This document shows, piece by piece, positions 1 through 13,131 of a DNA stretch of 64,000 nucleotides (within the stretch, counting starts at the first letter, position 1; every line of letters starts with the position of its first letter). Both the position numbers and the translations under genes were made by a program. The DNA is taken from assembly GCA_905221615.1 (NCBI GenBank), contig CAJNDT010004635.1, positions 163,321 to 227,320 of the forward strand, read 5' to 3'. The notes beneath the pieces are model-generated. The model did no database searches. It was not told the origin of the DNA and was given only the letters and a program-made list of their open reading frames with translations. The stretch is from Symbiodinium sp. CCMP2592 (taxonomy: Eukaryota; Sar; Dinophyceae; Suessiales; Symbiodiniaceae).

Positions 1-3000
1 ACCTGTCCGGCGAGAGGGCAGCAACATCAGATGTTTTTTTCACGGTGTTTGCATAAATTATCTTGCCTTTGTCGCATTTTAGTATACCTTTGAACATGTT
101 TAAACCATGTCATATCATATGATATCATATCACATCTCTTAAACTTTCGCATTACATTATGTGTTGCATACAGCATTGCGAAAGACAAGCCATGGGGTGA
201 AGCAATACCAGCCCCCTTTCGTGCGAATCTTCAACCGCGGTGCTGCATCGATGTCCGCGTAGGAAGCACAAGTGGATCTTCTTCCTGCGCCGCAGTGTAT
301 ATAGGTTTCAGAAATGTTTCAAGTTTAGCGGACTGGGTTTTTCGTGTTCTATAAAACGTGCCTTTCCGCTCGCCGAGCCCATACCGGCGTGCGACAGCAG
401 ACCCCGGAAAGAGCACATCACTCCAGTGGTCAGGCTTATCCTATGTAGCAGCACACCACCAATAACGGGAGCCGAAGTGTAGAACCCCATTTAGCTATCC
501 GCCAAGCAACCACGTCCGGGCTCGACATCGGTGAAATTGCGCCATATGGGGGATCCTGCTGTTGGAGAGATTGAGCTCTTCCGCCATGCACAGTGATCTT
601 TGATACGGTTACATGAACTACAGTAGATCCGAGGAAGTTTGCAATAAAGATCACTGCAGGTTCCACGAGGTCCTCCATTTTGCGAACTTTGCGGGGCGCT
701 GCTACGATCTCCCGGATGCCACTCTCGACCAGATACGACAGCACCAGAGCAAGTGTACCTGATGCATGCATGTGTCCAAATATCGGCAACAACTCGCACC
801 TAGGATGACATGCTGCCTTACGAAAAAATGTGAACACGACCAGTATGTGGGAATCACATATCTGCGGCACAGTGGCGGCGAGAGTTACGAGTTGCAGAGT
901 GGCGGCGAGAGTGAGCGGAACACAATTCGGTTCACACCCGTGCTTTTTGTCGGCTCTTGTTAAAACCGAATTCTGAAAAATCACGGGACCTCTCACAAAA
1001 AACAGTGAAAGGACGCCACCAAGGCGCAGTGCATGGATGGTCCCAGTGGCTCACTGATGCCGGTCGCCTGCTGCTCTTGTAAGGAACAAGAGCAGTGTCT
1101 GGTATGGGTCTCTAACAAAAACAAAATGTATAGCACTAATACTGATAGGGCAAAACTCCTGGCACTAACGAGAAGAAAAACTAGTAATAGTCGTCATATT
1201 AACAATGACTAACAATAGAAAGAACAACAACAAAAATGATTTGTGGTTGCAATAGCAGTAATCGTACTAATTGTAATACTAATTATACTGAAAACAGTCG
1301 GAATAATGAAAATAATCATGAACATAGCAATGCCAATATATGCTAATTGCAACAAAACGAATAGTAATATATAGTTGCGATATCTTTCATTACTGGGAAA
1401 GGTTTGGGAACATGTGGAATCACTTTGTACATGCTCCTCCTGCCACGCCAGGTAGTTCATTCACACGCATGCACGTTGGCCTGCATGGTGACGGTGCTCA
1501 ACACGATGGCGCCACAGCACAGGAACAGAAATGCAGTGGCAGTGTGGCGCACACCAACCATCGCAGTCGTGATGGTGTCCTGCCAAGATATGATGCAGCG
1601 GCTTCACAACGACCAAGCCCGAACATGAAACTGAAGAGAGTCGCAAAATCATCTTGCGATACAGCTGGCGCACATTGCTCAACGGTTATTAATCAAAATT
1701 AGCCTGCCTGAACTTCGGAGTCACTATGTCGGACTGATGAAACGTCCGCGATGAATCGAACAAAGCAGGCGAGGGTCGCACCATACCTGATGGCATGCAG
1801 CACATCAGAATGTGACTTGCATGCCATGCCGAAGCTCATGAAGTAGCTTGAGAAATTGTTCCAAGTCACATGCACAGCTGTGCCCACATGGGCGGTGCAC
1901 CCAAGGCATTTCCGGCTAGCTGTACCGCACGAAGCCTCGGCAATGCAACAAAACTGTGTCTATCGTACACAATGACACCATGGTGACTCTGTATACTCCA
2001 TCACTATAATTACAGCCACAGGCTTGCCAGGCCACCGCGTCCCGATCCTCAGTATGGTGGCTACCGGCGATAGCGCAGTCAGTGGCTTTGCTGAAGCCCA
2101 GTTGCTCATTTCCTGCTCTCGCTAAGGCCAAGCAGCATCAGTATGGCGATCACCGGGATCAATGACAGTGCCTCTGTTGCCTCATATCATGAGGCAAGAT
2201 TTCAGAATGGAACAAAGCCTGAATTCTGCCATGGCAGTCTGAAGCAATGTTCGACTGCCGCACCCGGAATGGCGCCTTCACCAAGCGAGCCTCGATACAG
2301 GCAGCTGCCACCTGCAAAAGTTGTCTGGTAGGGGAGTACGGTAACAGTAGCGTGTACATGTGCGACTGCAGCATACTGCAGCAGCGCGCGCGCGAAGGAC
2401 CAAACGGCACGCCTCTCTCACACTCGCGACAAAGCGGCTCATTCGCAACAGAATGACCTTAGCCGCATCACAATGAAACCACCTCGCTCCATTGCTTTCA
2501 CGTGCGGTCACGGCGCTGCCAAGAAAACGCTGAAGAACAAACTGCTCAGTAGCATGGTGCATCGTAGAGCCTCGGCAAATCAAGGCAAATGATTTTTGCC
2601 ATCTGGCACTGCCGTGGGGCACATGCCTTGCTTCAACTTGAATAAGGGGGTCCTAGTTGGTTCAGAGATGGCCCGGCACGGCTGACGCGACATGCAGGCT
2701 CGGCGTCTGGCCGGCGCGACCGGCACTGGGCTGGGTGCCCCCAGAACTTCATTTCCTGCACTGCGTATCCGTGCATTCGGTGCACTGTTCCACGCGCACC
2801 TGCCTCCAAACGACAAGCGCAAAGCTTCTTCCACATCCGTGGCGACGAAGTTCACCTCACACACGACCGCAACGCCATGCGTGCTGCTCCCGCGCATGCA
2901 AATAACACACAACATGTTTCTGTTGGTGGGTCTCTGCTGGTTGCGCATGTGCGTCGATTTGGCAACATGAAGCACAACTTTCGCCGTGTGTAACTACATG

Positions 3001-4750
3001 GAGAAAGAATCAGCCACTGCAATGACAATTTCGCGGTTGCAGCAGATTCAGAAGCATCAGTTGCAACAGCGGTGGCAAACATACGTCGAAAAATGGCTCC
3101 GGACTCCTACCTCATATTTATTTGCAAAATGGAAGACAGTACAGTATCCCCATACATGCTGCTCAAAACGCCATGCTTTGATGAATGTCTGCATAAGTCT
3201 AGATGCACCCAAGACACCAAATCCATGGCTGGCCACCACTTGCGCTGTCGCGGAGACCGCGGAAATCTTGAGCCAGAATATACATGTACCAACGAGTTCG
3301 TTGATTGCAAATGCCACTGCCTAATCATAATTAAATTGTGCATTCTATTGGTTTTTAATTCTATTTTAATGCTTTGTTGTCGGGCGTTGCAGCGGAGGAG
3401 CCTTGTACTACGGCTGATGTTGGCTTTCTTGTCGCACCCCTTTCCGCAAATATATCATCAGTTTGTTGAAGACTCAAGTTCTGGAGACAAGCTAGTTTTT
3501 GCAGTGTTTACGCACCACACCTTTGCAGCCTACGCGATGGACACCAAGCATTTTTTCAACAAGCGGCACAACGGCTGTTATCACGTTCTTGTCATGGCCC
3601 GTTGCTCGTTTTCGGAACTTTCAATGCTCGCCTCCATGCCAAACTAAACTCAAAGCCGCATCATGTCCTTGTGAGTGCGAAGCTCACCTTACAAGGGACC
3701 ACAAGCAGTATCCGGACGACCTGTTGGCATTGCATGACCGGCGCATCATGGCTAATTCGAGTATCCTAGAATATCAAGCTGGAGAAACAAGGGACCGATG
3801 AGGTCAATACCTTTGCGTGTGGGCATATTAACATTTGGCTGGGACGGTTGTTGCCCCCGCCACAAGCACGGCCGTTTGCGTCGCCGTATGCGTGACCAGG
3901 TTTGGTGAAGGACACAAACGAGAGAGCGTATAAAATCGCGATTTAAGAATCAACGCAGTACTCCAAACGGCTTGTTTCAGCTACAGCTTCTGACGTTATT
4001 ACGCTGGGTCCCAGATTACCAGCTCCATGTCAAGACATGTCGACAGCAGAAACGGTTGACCGGGCGGCGAAAATGCGGCCTGAGAATCAAGGAGTGCGAG
4101 CTCAGTAAGACCAACAGTGCGGCGATGCTCCGCAGCGACGCGGCCGTCGGTACTGCGAGCGCAAGCAAGCTGGACCACCGCACTACTGACACATGGGATG
4201 TGGACCCATGCATGGCACGAGATTTGTCGCTTCCGAGACAATTATATTGTTCGGAATGTCTTACAATGAGAACTCGCTGCGCGCTTGGTGGGTGCAATCG
4301 CTGTCAAATCATTGGAAACCGGATGACACTGGACACTTGTGTTGCAAATATACCATGTGACTATGTGACCTTCGACGAAGTTGTTGTTTTCCTCGGACCT
4401 TTTGCCACATCCTAGGTACGCGGATGGGCTGAGGCCCACTGGTTCAACGGGCGTCTGCAAGGAGCTCGTGCAAGGCCGGGGCTGGTCCGGCAGCACAGGG
4501 CTCAGCGTGCAGCCGCAGCTCGAGCAACGTGGTTGCAAGCGCCCGCTGCACAGCAACGAGCCGAATTTATGCTGGAAGACAGCCTGGTGCTTGGGCAGAT
4601 ACGCTCATTATGTACTGTCTTGATGGCCAAGCGGGAAATGCAAATCTGCTGCTGCAATGAATTGCGCCCTTGGACACCGAATCTCTTTGTTTCACTGCCC
4701 GCGCTTCTCAAGCGTGGCGCCCTCGAGCACTAGTTGACGCAGACGGAAAC
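1..4750. other. No supported gene; mixed-composition sequence
   Basis: Only short overlapping open frames without convincing composition. Telomere words and foldback elements of the 12.6-60 kb type are absent. Notable local structures are a 10-bp-stem hairpin at 1071-1095 and an AGTGGCGGCGAGAGT duplication at 870-915. Confidence 0.5.
1071..1095. repeat. 10-bp-stem hairpin
   Basis: CTGCTCTTGT, five-base AAGGA loop, ACAAGAGCAG. Perfect pairing. Confidence 0.6.
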
Positions 4751-4789
4751 AACCTTTTGCTGGATGCCTCATACCCGGCGGATCCGTGT

Positions 4790-5320
4790 CCGCTCGGTGA
4801 AACGCTGCACGACTTGTTGCAAAGGTTTCGAAGGTTCTTGTCTTCAGCCATTATAAGAGTGTGCAGAGGCTTCTGGGGCTAGAAGAAACAGCTGGCTGGA
4901 AAGTGCAGCTCGGCGGCAAGCAATCGTCGGTGAAACACTGCACGACTTGTTGCCAGGGTTTCGGGCGTACTTCGTGCATTCTTGTCTTAAGCAGCAAGGA
5001 GTTTGTTGGGACTTGAGGGGCTAGCTGCAAAGGCTAGGTAGAAAGTGCACATCACGTTACTCGTTCGCAAGTCGTCGGCAACAACCCTCGGTGAAACGCT
5101 GCAGGACCTGTTTTGCAAGGGTTTCGGGCGTACTTTGGGCGTTCTTGTCTCTAGGAATTGGAACCTGACTGGCAGTTTGTAAAAGCGTTAAAAACTAAAA
5201 ATGCCCAAAGCCAAAGGCGAGCTCCTAGTAGCTAGCAAGTCAACATGCACTGGTTGGTCTTTCTCAATTCGTCGGCAGCAACCCGCGGTGAAACGCTGCA
5301 CGACTTGTCGGATCCGCGTC
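4790..5320 (+). repeat. Four diverged direct repeats
   Basis: The phrase CGGTGAAACGCTGCACGACT (with changes) starts near 4796, 4928, 5093 and 5288. The first three are followed by TTTCG and TTCTTGTCT. The last three are preceded by a TCGTCGG word. Spacing of 130-200 bp suggests a decayed tandem array. Confidence 0.7.
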
Positions 5321-5692
5321 ATGCAAACAAAGCACATGCATGATCATTTGTTCGTTTTATGCTCTCGGGAAAGCATTCAGCCGTGCGAAGTGTGTGACGG
5401 GGTCGTGAGGCCCATCGTACCCCGCGCTTAGCGCAGCGGGAAGCGGCTCGGGCCAGCTAGCTCAGCGAGCGCCAACACGTGGTCCAATGCGGGCTCGAAC
5501 CGCCTCTGGGAACCAGCCACGGTGCTCCGAGGGCCGCGCCGCCGACGGCGTGCTGCACCGCGGCCGAAAGCATGCCCCACCATCTGCGCGTCGAGGCAGT
5601 GGAAGCGGCAGTTTTTTTTCTTGAGTGCCGGCGACGCACGGAGATCCCGTACCCGGACGAACAATCGGACAAGCGCCATGAACATCTGGGCA

Positions 5693-5870
5693 TCAGTACT
5701 GTTCATGTGTCCGTCTCACCGCCTTCTCAGCTTGTACGATGCGATAACGCCTGGATTCAAGCATTACCGACGAGCATGGAAGCGATGACGTGACAAACAT
5801 ACAAACCCCGCAGCTAAAAAACGGAGCTGGGGACTTGCTCACTCCACCTCCAATATGCTCCGCCCGATAC
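5693..5870 (-). pseudogene. Coding-like repeat, copy 1 (inverted relative to copy 2)
   Basis: Read on minus, VTSSLPCSSVMLESRRYRIV then QAEKAVRRTHEQY, closed by TGA. It aligns in frame with plus-strand 8170-8335. The stop falls where copy 2 has CGG. Confidence 0.5.
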
Positions 5871-7689
5871 ACCGGACGGCACATGCACAACGATGTTTCG
5901 CGAATGATGCTCAAACTGTGCAACTCTTTTGGCGATGCGACGAACCGAGAAATAGCTTCGCTAATTTGCACAGAAGCGACATGACCTCTGGTATCCACAT
6001 CGCCGCCCAAACAGCAGCTCGGGACCGCACCACAGGCCAGGCGAACCCTGCCCGAAGCACGGACACAAACACCTCCCAGAATGCATCGATTCGAAGCGGG
6101 CGAGAATAGCAATGACACCACGTTCGGCCTAGCAGCTCTGTGATGCATGTAAGTTATGTGAGGAACTGCTTGCGCCGCGGCGCCTATGCACTGCACGGCT
6201 TGACTGGAACATTATCAAATTCATCATCGCAATGCACGGCGTTGCAAAACAAAGGTGCCATCCGAACATTTGGTTAAGCAAGCTCGCGAAAACGAACTAT
6301 GAAACTGTTATTTCCGCACCCATATCTCAATAGCCGACGGGCCCAAGCCACCACACGATTTGCACTCACCGAAGATACGAACATCATCACGGTAGGACAC
6401 ATCAAGTAACAAAACAAATCGACTACACAAATGAACCTATTTTCATTTCGAAATTGGAAAAAGTAGTGTTGCGCGCGTGAGCCTTTCTGTACATGATCCA
6501 CATCAACGAAATGCATAATTCAACTTTTGTATCTACATATATGCACACGATAAGGGCACCTTGCATCGATGTCGAAATCGACGAAGGAAGCCCCTGACCG
6601 CAGATGCTGCATCCCCCAATCGGGGTGGCAACGGGTAGTTCGCAAGGCCAACGCATCAAGCACTGCAAATGTTCAGGCCAAATCGCGCAACCGTGAGGCG
6701 CTGCGATATGAAGTTTGCTTTCAAAAATTACCGCAAGCCATGAAAGAAACCGAGCAAGCAAAAACGATTAAAAACGTGCACTTGCTAGAGGGTTCAGACT
6801 CATCGTTCAAATGCTTCCGCAGCATGCCATATCGCTGCACATCCAGGACACAAAACATTTGGCATGCCGGCAGACAAGAATCCACGATGGCTGCAGCATG
6901 CTGCAGCTGCAACGCCGGCATCCTTGCTGGCCTCTGACTTCTTCACCATTTCGGCGATCTCCGTGGTGAAACTCATCTAAGACCGACACTCGAGCCTGTT
7001 GTCGTCGTGGCACATGGAGAAGCATGGGAAAAACAATACAACTATGGCTTCGTGCCCTGTGCGGCAACTCAAGCTTTTCAAACAAAAAATGCGGAAATAT
7101 AAAAAACAATGCACTTAACAACAAGTTGAAGCCACAAAACCAGTCGTCGTCTTCTTCGAAGTAGCAATCATAGTCGTCCTTGCCAAAAATTCGTGCTCAG
7201 GTGAACTGACCAACGGCAGGAGCAGCGGGAGCCGGAACCCGAGCAGGAGCAGGAGCAGCAGCAGTAGCAGTGCAGCAATATCTCCAGAAATATCTCGCAC
7301 CTCCGTCGCGACCATTGTCCTTTCTTGTTTGAAACACACATCAATCCGAGCATGTTTGTGATGAACTGAACAACTCGGTTCATAATTTTCTTGCTTCATG
7401 GAAGAGCTTTGTCTGTGACCCCGACACGGCGCGTCGACGATACCAGATCCTGATCGGTGGGGGGTTATGCTGTAGCAACCCATACAGCTCGGGATCACCG
7501 AGGTGTGGCGATTCTCGTCCAACAAAAACAAAGGACCTGAGGCTGGAAAAGGGATTGGTGGATTCAAGCCTTCCGTTGAGGCTTCAGCTTCGTGCAGGCG
7601 TCCATGTGACGCTTTTTGCGTCTACCCAGGCAGACGGCGCTTGCAATGCTTCCACCACTTAAGAGGCAACCCACGGTCTTCTTACAGAC

Positions 7690-8030
7690 CCACACAGCAA
7701 ACAATCAGTCGCCCACCATTTTGCGCGAAGTCGCCGAGTTCATTGTCAACGAGAACACCGTCGGCGTTTTCTCCCAGCTGGTTTACGCGCTTATCGCAAC
7801 TCGAAACATTCACTGGCGACCAGTTTGCGATGTTTGTGAAGAGCTCCGGGCATGTCTACACATACTTTCCGCACGGACGAGCCATGATGCAGGCATGCAT
7901 GGAGCAGCTCGGAAGCATCTACACGAGGACAATGGCAAAACCCAGCGGCAAGGTCTCGCTGAAGGCAAGCACTGGCCAGCACAGCACGAACCACGCACGC
8001 GTGGCAGCCATTAAAGTTGTAACCTCCTGT
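7690..8030 (+). pseudogene. Frame-shifted coding remnant
   Basis: Plus strand. About 7707-7815 reads TILREVAEFIVNENTVGVFS then QLVYALIATRN in one frame. From about 7818 to 8020 a different frame reads DQFAMFVKSSGHVYTYFPHG, then RAMMQACMEQLGSIYTRTMA and VSLKASTGQHSTNHARVAA. Both halves have protein-like composition and C/G third positions, so one frameshift near 7815, or an unrecognised intron, separates them. Family not recognised. Confidence 0.4.
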
Positions 8031-8169
8031 AAGGGCGATTGCGGATCAGTCGCCAGAGTTGCTGCCGACAACTTGAGCACGAGATAGCACGAGTGAACAA
8101 TGCTGCACTAGCGGGCCAGCCTGTTCATCCAGCCCGGAAGGCTCTGCAAACCCCCAGCTGCTCCGGACG

Positions 8170-8390
8170 ACAAGGCCATGGAGCAAGTCCCCAGCTCCGC
8201 ACAAACATACTTGTTTTAAGCTGTTGCGTCTGTCACGTCATCGTTCCCAGGTTCTTCGATGAGGCAGGAATCCGGCCGTTATCGCACCGTACAAGCTGAC
8301 ACGGTGGTGCGAAGTGAACATGAACATTACCGGTGTCCAGAAGTCATGAAGATGCTCATGCAGGCCATTTGCATGACATGGAAACGATGT
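8170..8390 (+). pseudogene. Coding-like repeat, copy 2
   Basis: Plus frame VTSSFPGSSMRQESGRYRTV then QADTVVRSEHEHYRCPEVMK. Upstream it contains an in-frame TAA. Similarity to copy 1 is clear at both DNA and protein level over about 170 bp. Confidence 0.5.
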
Positions 8391-9052
8391 TGCCACGCGA
8401 GCGTGTGTACGGGACTCTCAGGATTCCCCGGTGTAGGCGGATTCGGCTGCTTTGACAAGGCATATACATCAAACTCAGAGGAGCTCATTGGGTGCTGATC
8501 ACAACAAAGATGTACTTGATCGGCGCAAAAATACACTTCTCCGCAGGATGTCGGCACTCAATATGCTTGTTTGCCTGCTGTGTGCACAAACATCTGTTTT
8601 TAAACAAAATTTCGGATCACAGTATCTGCCGTTGCTGAAGCATAAACATCTTTCACACGCTACACTGATGCAACCATTCATTCGCACATTAGTTGCATGC
8701 GGAAATGTAGACATGTTTGGAAGCTGTTGGGATCACGGTGGTTATCACACTGTGCCAGTGGTTTCACGCTTTCACATTCCATGGCAGGCTTTGTGGCGCA
8801 ACCCATGCTTGTATTGGATTTCCTGTTTCAAGGGCAGGCATGGTACACTTTTGTGCGTGGGTCAAACATGTTTTTTATAACGATTTTCGGGGCACATGAA
8901 TGGTCTTTCCAACTGTGAGACTACACTCAGCCTTTCTGCAGATACGCTCGCGTGCGCTTTTCCATGAACCATGAGTTATGCTTTTGGATGATGATCCCGG
9001 CGAGGCCGGCATCTGTTCAAAAGCAGTGCCGTCTCAAAGAGAAAATCAACTT

Positions 9053-9071
9053 GTGAAACCGGTGGTTTCAC
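9053..9071. repeat. GTGAAACC/GGTTTCAC hairpin
   Basis: 8-bp perfect stem with a GGT loop. Confidence 0.5.
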
Positions 9072-9198
9072 TGAATCCGCCCCTTGTTGTTCCCCTGTGG
9101 CCGAAAGAAAGCGGCAAACGGAACAATAATCTTTGACCAAAAGCATTCATTGTGCAGGCTGCAGGGACCCAATGTTTTTCCAGGAAACATTTCGCTGT

Positions 9199-9346
9199 AT
9201 TAGTACTCGTACTAATACTCGTACTAGCACTGGCACTGGTAGAGGAAGAAGAAGTAGTATTAGTAGTATTACTCGTCGTATTGGTAGTAGTACGAGTACT
9301 ACTAGTAGTACTGCTCGTAGTACTGATAGTAGTAGTAGTAGTAGTA

Positions 9347-9378
<32 letters not shown>

Positions 9379-9557
9379 AGGAGTAGTAGTAGTAGTGGTG
9401 GTGGTGGTGGTGGTGGTGGTGGTGGTAGTGGTAGTGGCACTAGTAGTAGTAGTCGTCGTCGTCGTGTAGTAGTCGTCGTCGTCGTCGTGGTAGTAGTAGT
9501 AGTAGTAGTGGTGGTAGTAGTCGTCGTCGTAGTGGTAGTAATAAGAGTACAAAATTA
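9199..9557 (+). repeat. Compound trinucleotide microsatellite (GTA/GTC/GTG)
   Basis: Almost uninterrupted NGT triplets switching between GTA, GTC and GTG blocks. Open frames through it are artefacts of the repeat. Confidence 0.95.
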
Positions 9558-10266
9558 TGTGACATCTGGATTAATTGGTAATAGCAGCAGTAGTGGTGGT
9601 GGTGGTGGTATGTAATGTCCGTGGTAGTATCAGCAGTAACACGAATAACAATTAACATTAACAACAGCATACGAAGTTTAAATAGTTTCGAGGGGGGGTT
9701 CACACACATCAACGAGCGAAAGTATGCATCACCCAATGGTGGACGCCATTCAATCAATTTAACAACAATGCCGGAATTGCACATCATCCCGACTTTAATC
9801 CCGAAGGAGCCGCTGGATTTTGTTTCTCGTCGCTTGAAATGTTGAAACTTAACGAAACCTCGCGGACGGAGTGTTCTGCTGCCATGTAAATGATACGGCA
9901 CTGATGCGTTTTGCTAGTGATGCTGGCTTCTGGTGGCTTTAGTGCACAAGCAGTTGAATATCGATCACCTCCGAAGCACTTATGCTACGCGATACAGCCG
10001 AAAACCACGTCCCGAATCTCGACTTTCGAAGCTTACCGTTGGGAGCTGCAGAAAACGAGCACCGGGCGTTCATCTCCCAAGCATTGTATTGCGCGATACA
10101 CCGTTCGAAGCTTACGGTTGGCCTTGATTCCCGGCCAAACATAGGGAATGAGGCTTCTTCTTGAGAACAACACCTCGGAAAATAAAGTCCCCGGCTCCAC
10201 CAGCAGACCTGGCCGTTCCATACCACCGGAAGCCCTGTGGACGCTGCAGCGATCCATGTTTGGATG

Positions 10267-10415
10267 CCTCCGAAATGCTTAGCGGCAAAGTGAATGCTGA
10301 AGCGGTTGAGGCCAGAACCCGAAATGCTTAACCGCAAAGTGACGCTGAAACGATTGATGTTTGGATGCGTGCCAGGCCAGGCTCCGAAATGCTTAACCGC
10401 ATGGTGGACGCTGAA
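10267..10415 (+). repeat. Three copies of a CCGAAATGCTTA-type repeat
   Basis: CCGAAATGCTTAnCnGCA followed by GTGnACGCTGAA starts near 10268, 10318 and 10382. Confidence 0.65.
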
Positions 10416-10500
10416 AGATGTGTATCTCCGCAACGCGATGCGAATTAAAACCTCCCCTCGTAAAGTATGTTAGGTTCTTGGATTTTCGCACGCCTTAAAT

Positions 10501-11280
10501 ATGGCGACAGCAAAGAATGGAATCAGGAGGACGTCGGGTAAGCAAGGCCAAATGCCTTCGGTTAGTTCGGCGGCCGGGGCGGGTTTTACAAGGATGCGGC
10601 GCATGCTTGGTGCGCGGCTATCGCGAGAAGGCAATCAATGCATCGATGACCGTTGGGCGGAAGTGGGCGTGCTGGTTTCGGCTCGCTGGCGCGCCACAAG
10701 CGGAACAGCTTCAGTGCCACCGACCTCAAGACCTGCGACCACAAGGCGGCAACAGCGTGCTCTGCCGAACTTGGGGCGTAAGCATCGTGGCGCTTGCGCC
10801 CAGCTGCGGCCTCACCTGCATGGCTTGGCTGCAAATAGCGTGGTTGGGGCTCACCTCTCCTCGTATGCGGCGACGCGAGGGTTGCATCGAGCGCAAGCTG
10901 GGAGCCGTGCCACAAGGGGAAGGGCGACGACCGTCCGTTTCGCCAAATCCCAGGTCAGGTTCAAGGATGCATGCCGATGCATTTCACGCCTGTTCACAAC
11001 TCAGCTTTTGAACATCGCAACTTCGGTCAACAACACCGCTGCATTCGGAACCTCAGTTTGCACAACAGCTTTGGTTCTCCTGTCAAACCGAGAACAAGTG
11101 AAGTCGGGCAGCGTGCCCTGTCGGCTCTGCAAGTTAGTTGACCATGATCTCCACCGTGTTCAGTCGGGGTCCCAACGAGTTGTTTGTGCTTGGACCAGTA
11201 CAATGATGCACCCAGTGACCGGGAACGGAATGTCAACACGAATTCGTCTATTCCTCGCACTCATAACGATTGCCCGATGA
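10501..11280 (+). other. Long open frame, coding status doubtful
   Basis: A 259-codon plus frame from ATG at 10501. The predicted protein is rich in R, A, T and S with no motif. Overlapping frames are also open because the stretch is GC-rich. Not called as a gene. Confidence 0.2.
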
Positions 11281-11417
11281 AACAGCCTTCGTAGCCTTCC
11301 TTTCGGAACCCTGCTTGCGCGTCATGCCAGCCACGAATTCTTCGCTGTGCAGTGGCGTTGCAACACCTGCCGACCATATTACACGGAAATCTGGCGTAGT
11401 GCACGAGACACAGACAC

Positions 11418-11590
<173 letters not shown>

Positions 11591-11599
11591 GACAGAGAA

Positions 11600-12640
11600 A
11601 GCGAGTGTATGTAGTATGTATATACACACCTAACTACATACATATGTGTATACGTATACACACACACGCATACAAACATGTACACAGAATCACATGTTTA
11701 GTCGGTCCTTTTCGCATGTATCCTACATTGTATGCATGTGTTTGATATACATATGAACAAATGAAATACAAGGAGACCAAAAAACTTATGTGTATGTGTG
11801 CGTATATATATATATATGTACATGTATATGCACATATAGTGATCTGTTCGACGAGCACTGCGCGACTCGATTCAAGCGGCATCGTGTGCTGCCAGAGATG
11901 CTCCGAGCTTACTTGCATCCTCGCAGTCAGGTGAGTCACATTGATAGCCGCAAAACTTTAACTGCAGTTGCGGGCATCGCATCCTCACCACGTCCAAACC
12001 GGAGCTGCTCGACCGTTTTGGATTTTCGGCTGTCAGCAGCTGACAGGTCGCTCTGCGTAGGGCGCGTTTTCGCACATAGAAATTTTGCAGGACCGCAGGC
12101 CACTTCCCACAAAACGGACCGGCGGATTGCTGTTGCTGGGGAAGGATGCGATAAGTGCATTTACTGCGTGATGCATGCACGTTCTGCAGCGCCATAACCG
12201 CGTCGATCGCGACAGTTCCGACAGTTACAGCCTACCTCTCCCACCGGAGTGTGTCACGAGTCTTCGCTCAAATCTGTCGTGAGCACTACGATATTCTGCA
12301 CATGGGTATAAGCGGCGGCGTCGCACGCCTTTCAAAAGCGGCATACCGGCGGCGGCGTAAGCGGCGCATCGGTGCAAGGACCTTCCAAAGTCTATCTGCT
12401 GTATCGGCATATCGGCGTAAAACGACCGGAAACCACGCTTTGCCGCAAGGCCCCACTTTAAACTTAGGGCTGCTGCATGATTCAGACGATCTCCCCAAAA
12501 CCCAGCATGCACCCGAAGCCCTAAGCCATAGACCTGCATGACCTGTGATGAGTTTGGCTTCCGAGGCAGAAGACTTGCACTCCCTGTCTCTACGGCCCCA
12601 GCCGTCACTATTTGCTTTGTAGTATCTACTGTCTCGGTAA
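11600..12640. other. No supported gene; transition into the telomere-word block
   Basis: Starts with TG/TA-rich low-complexity sequence (11600-11840). The first telomere-like words appear about 12450-12525 and the first foldback element at 12641. Confidence 0.5.
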
Positions 12641-12740
12641 CTTAGCGAAAATAGGGGACCCTTCTATGGTACCCGAAGTAGTAGGATCCTTCTTATAAGG
12701 ACCCCCCCCAAATAGGGAACCCCTAAGTTTCGGAAACCCT
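12641..12740. mobile_element. Foldback element, family A, copy 1
   Basis: Inverted ends CGAAAATAGGGGACC and CCCCTAAGTTTCGG around a core with GTAGGATCC and ATAAGGACCCCC. Confidence 0.7.
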
Positions 12741-13066
12741 GGTCTCCACCCTGCCGAAAACCCAAACCTAACACCTCCCATTTAAATTCCGACCCACGAG
12801 CCCTGAGCCCAAAGAGCAGAAACGCAGCCCTAAACCCTCAACATACTATTTGGGGGTGGTTTCTTATTAGGATTATATAGTACATATACCCCGAAACGCA
12901 ATACACCCTAAACCCGAAACTAAACGGGCCACGGATCCGTGGAGAGCTTTTTCTGCACGGCGGGTGCTCCAGTCATTATCCACGTATTTCGACACAGAGC
13001 CGACTTACAGCCAAGGCGAGCGACCTAAGGGCCCCCAAAGGAACCCGGAAACCTAAAGGTATATAG

Positions 13067-13131
13067 GGTTTAGGGCCGGTTTAGGGTTTAGGGGTTTAGG
13101 GTCTTTTTTAGGGTTTAGGGTTTAGGGCCAA
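13067..13131 (+). repeat. TTTAGGG telomere-like block
   Basis: GGTTTAGGG units with insertions of T or G. Confidence 0.85.

Noticed and set aside
1720-1765. Possible hammerhead ribozyme (CTGATGA followed by CGAAC)
   Set aside because: The required GAAA element and stems I-III cannot be paired around the CTGATGA.
9046-9615. Long frames of poly-Val, poly-Thr or poly-Arg/Ser
   Set aside because: They are translations of a trinucleotide microsatellite in several frames at once. The same applies to 30380-30826 and 25382-25836.
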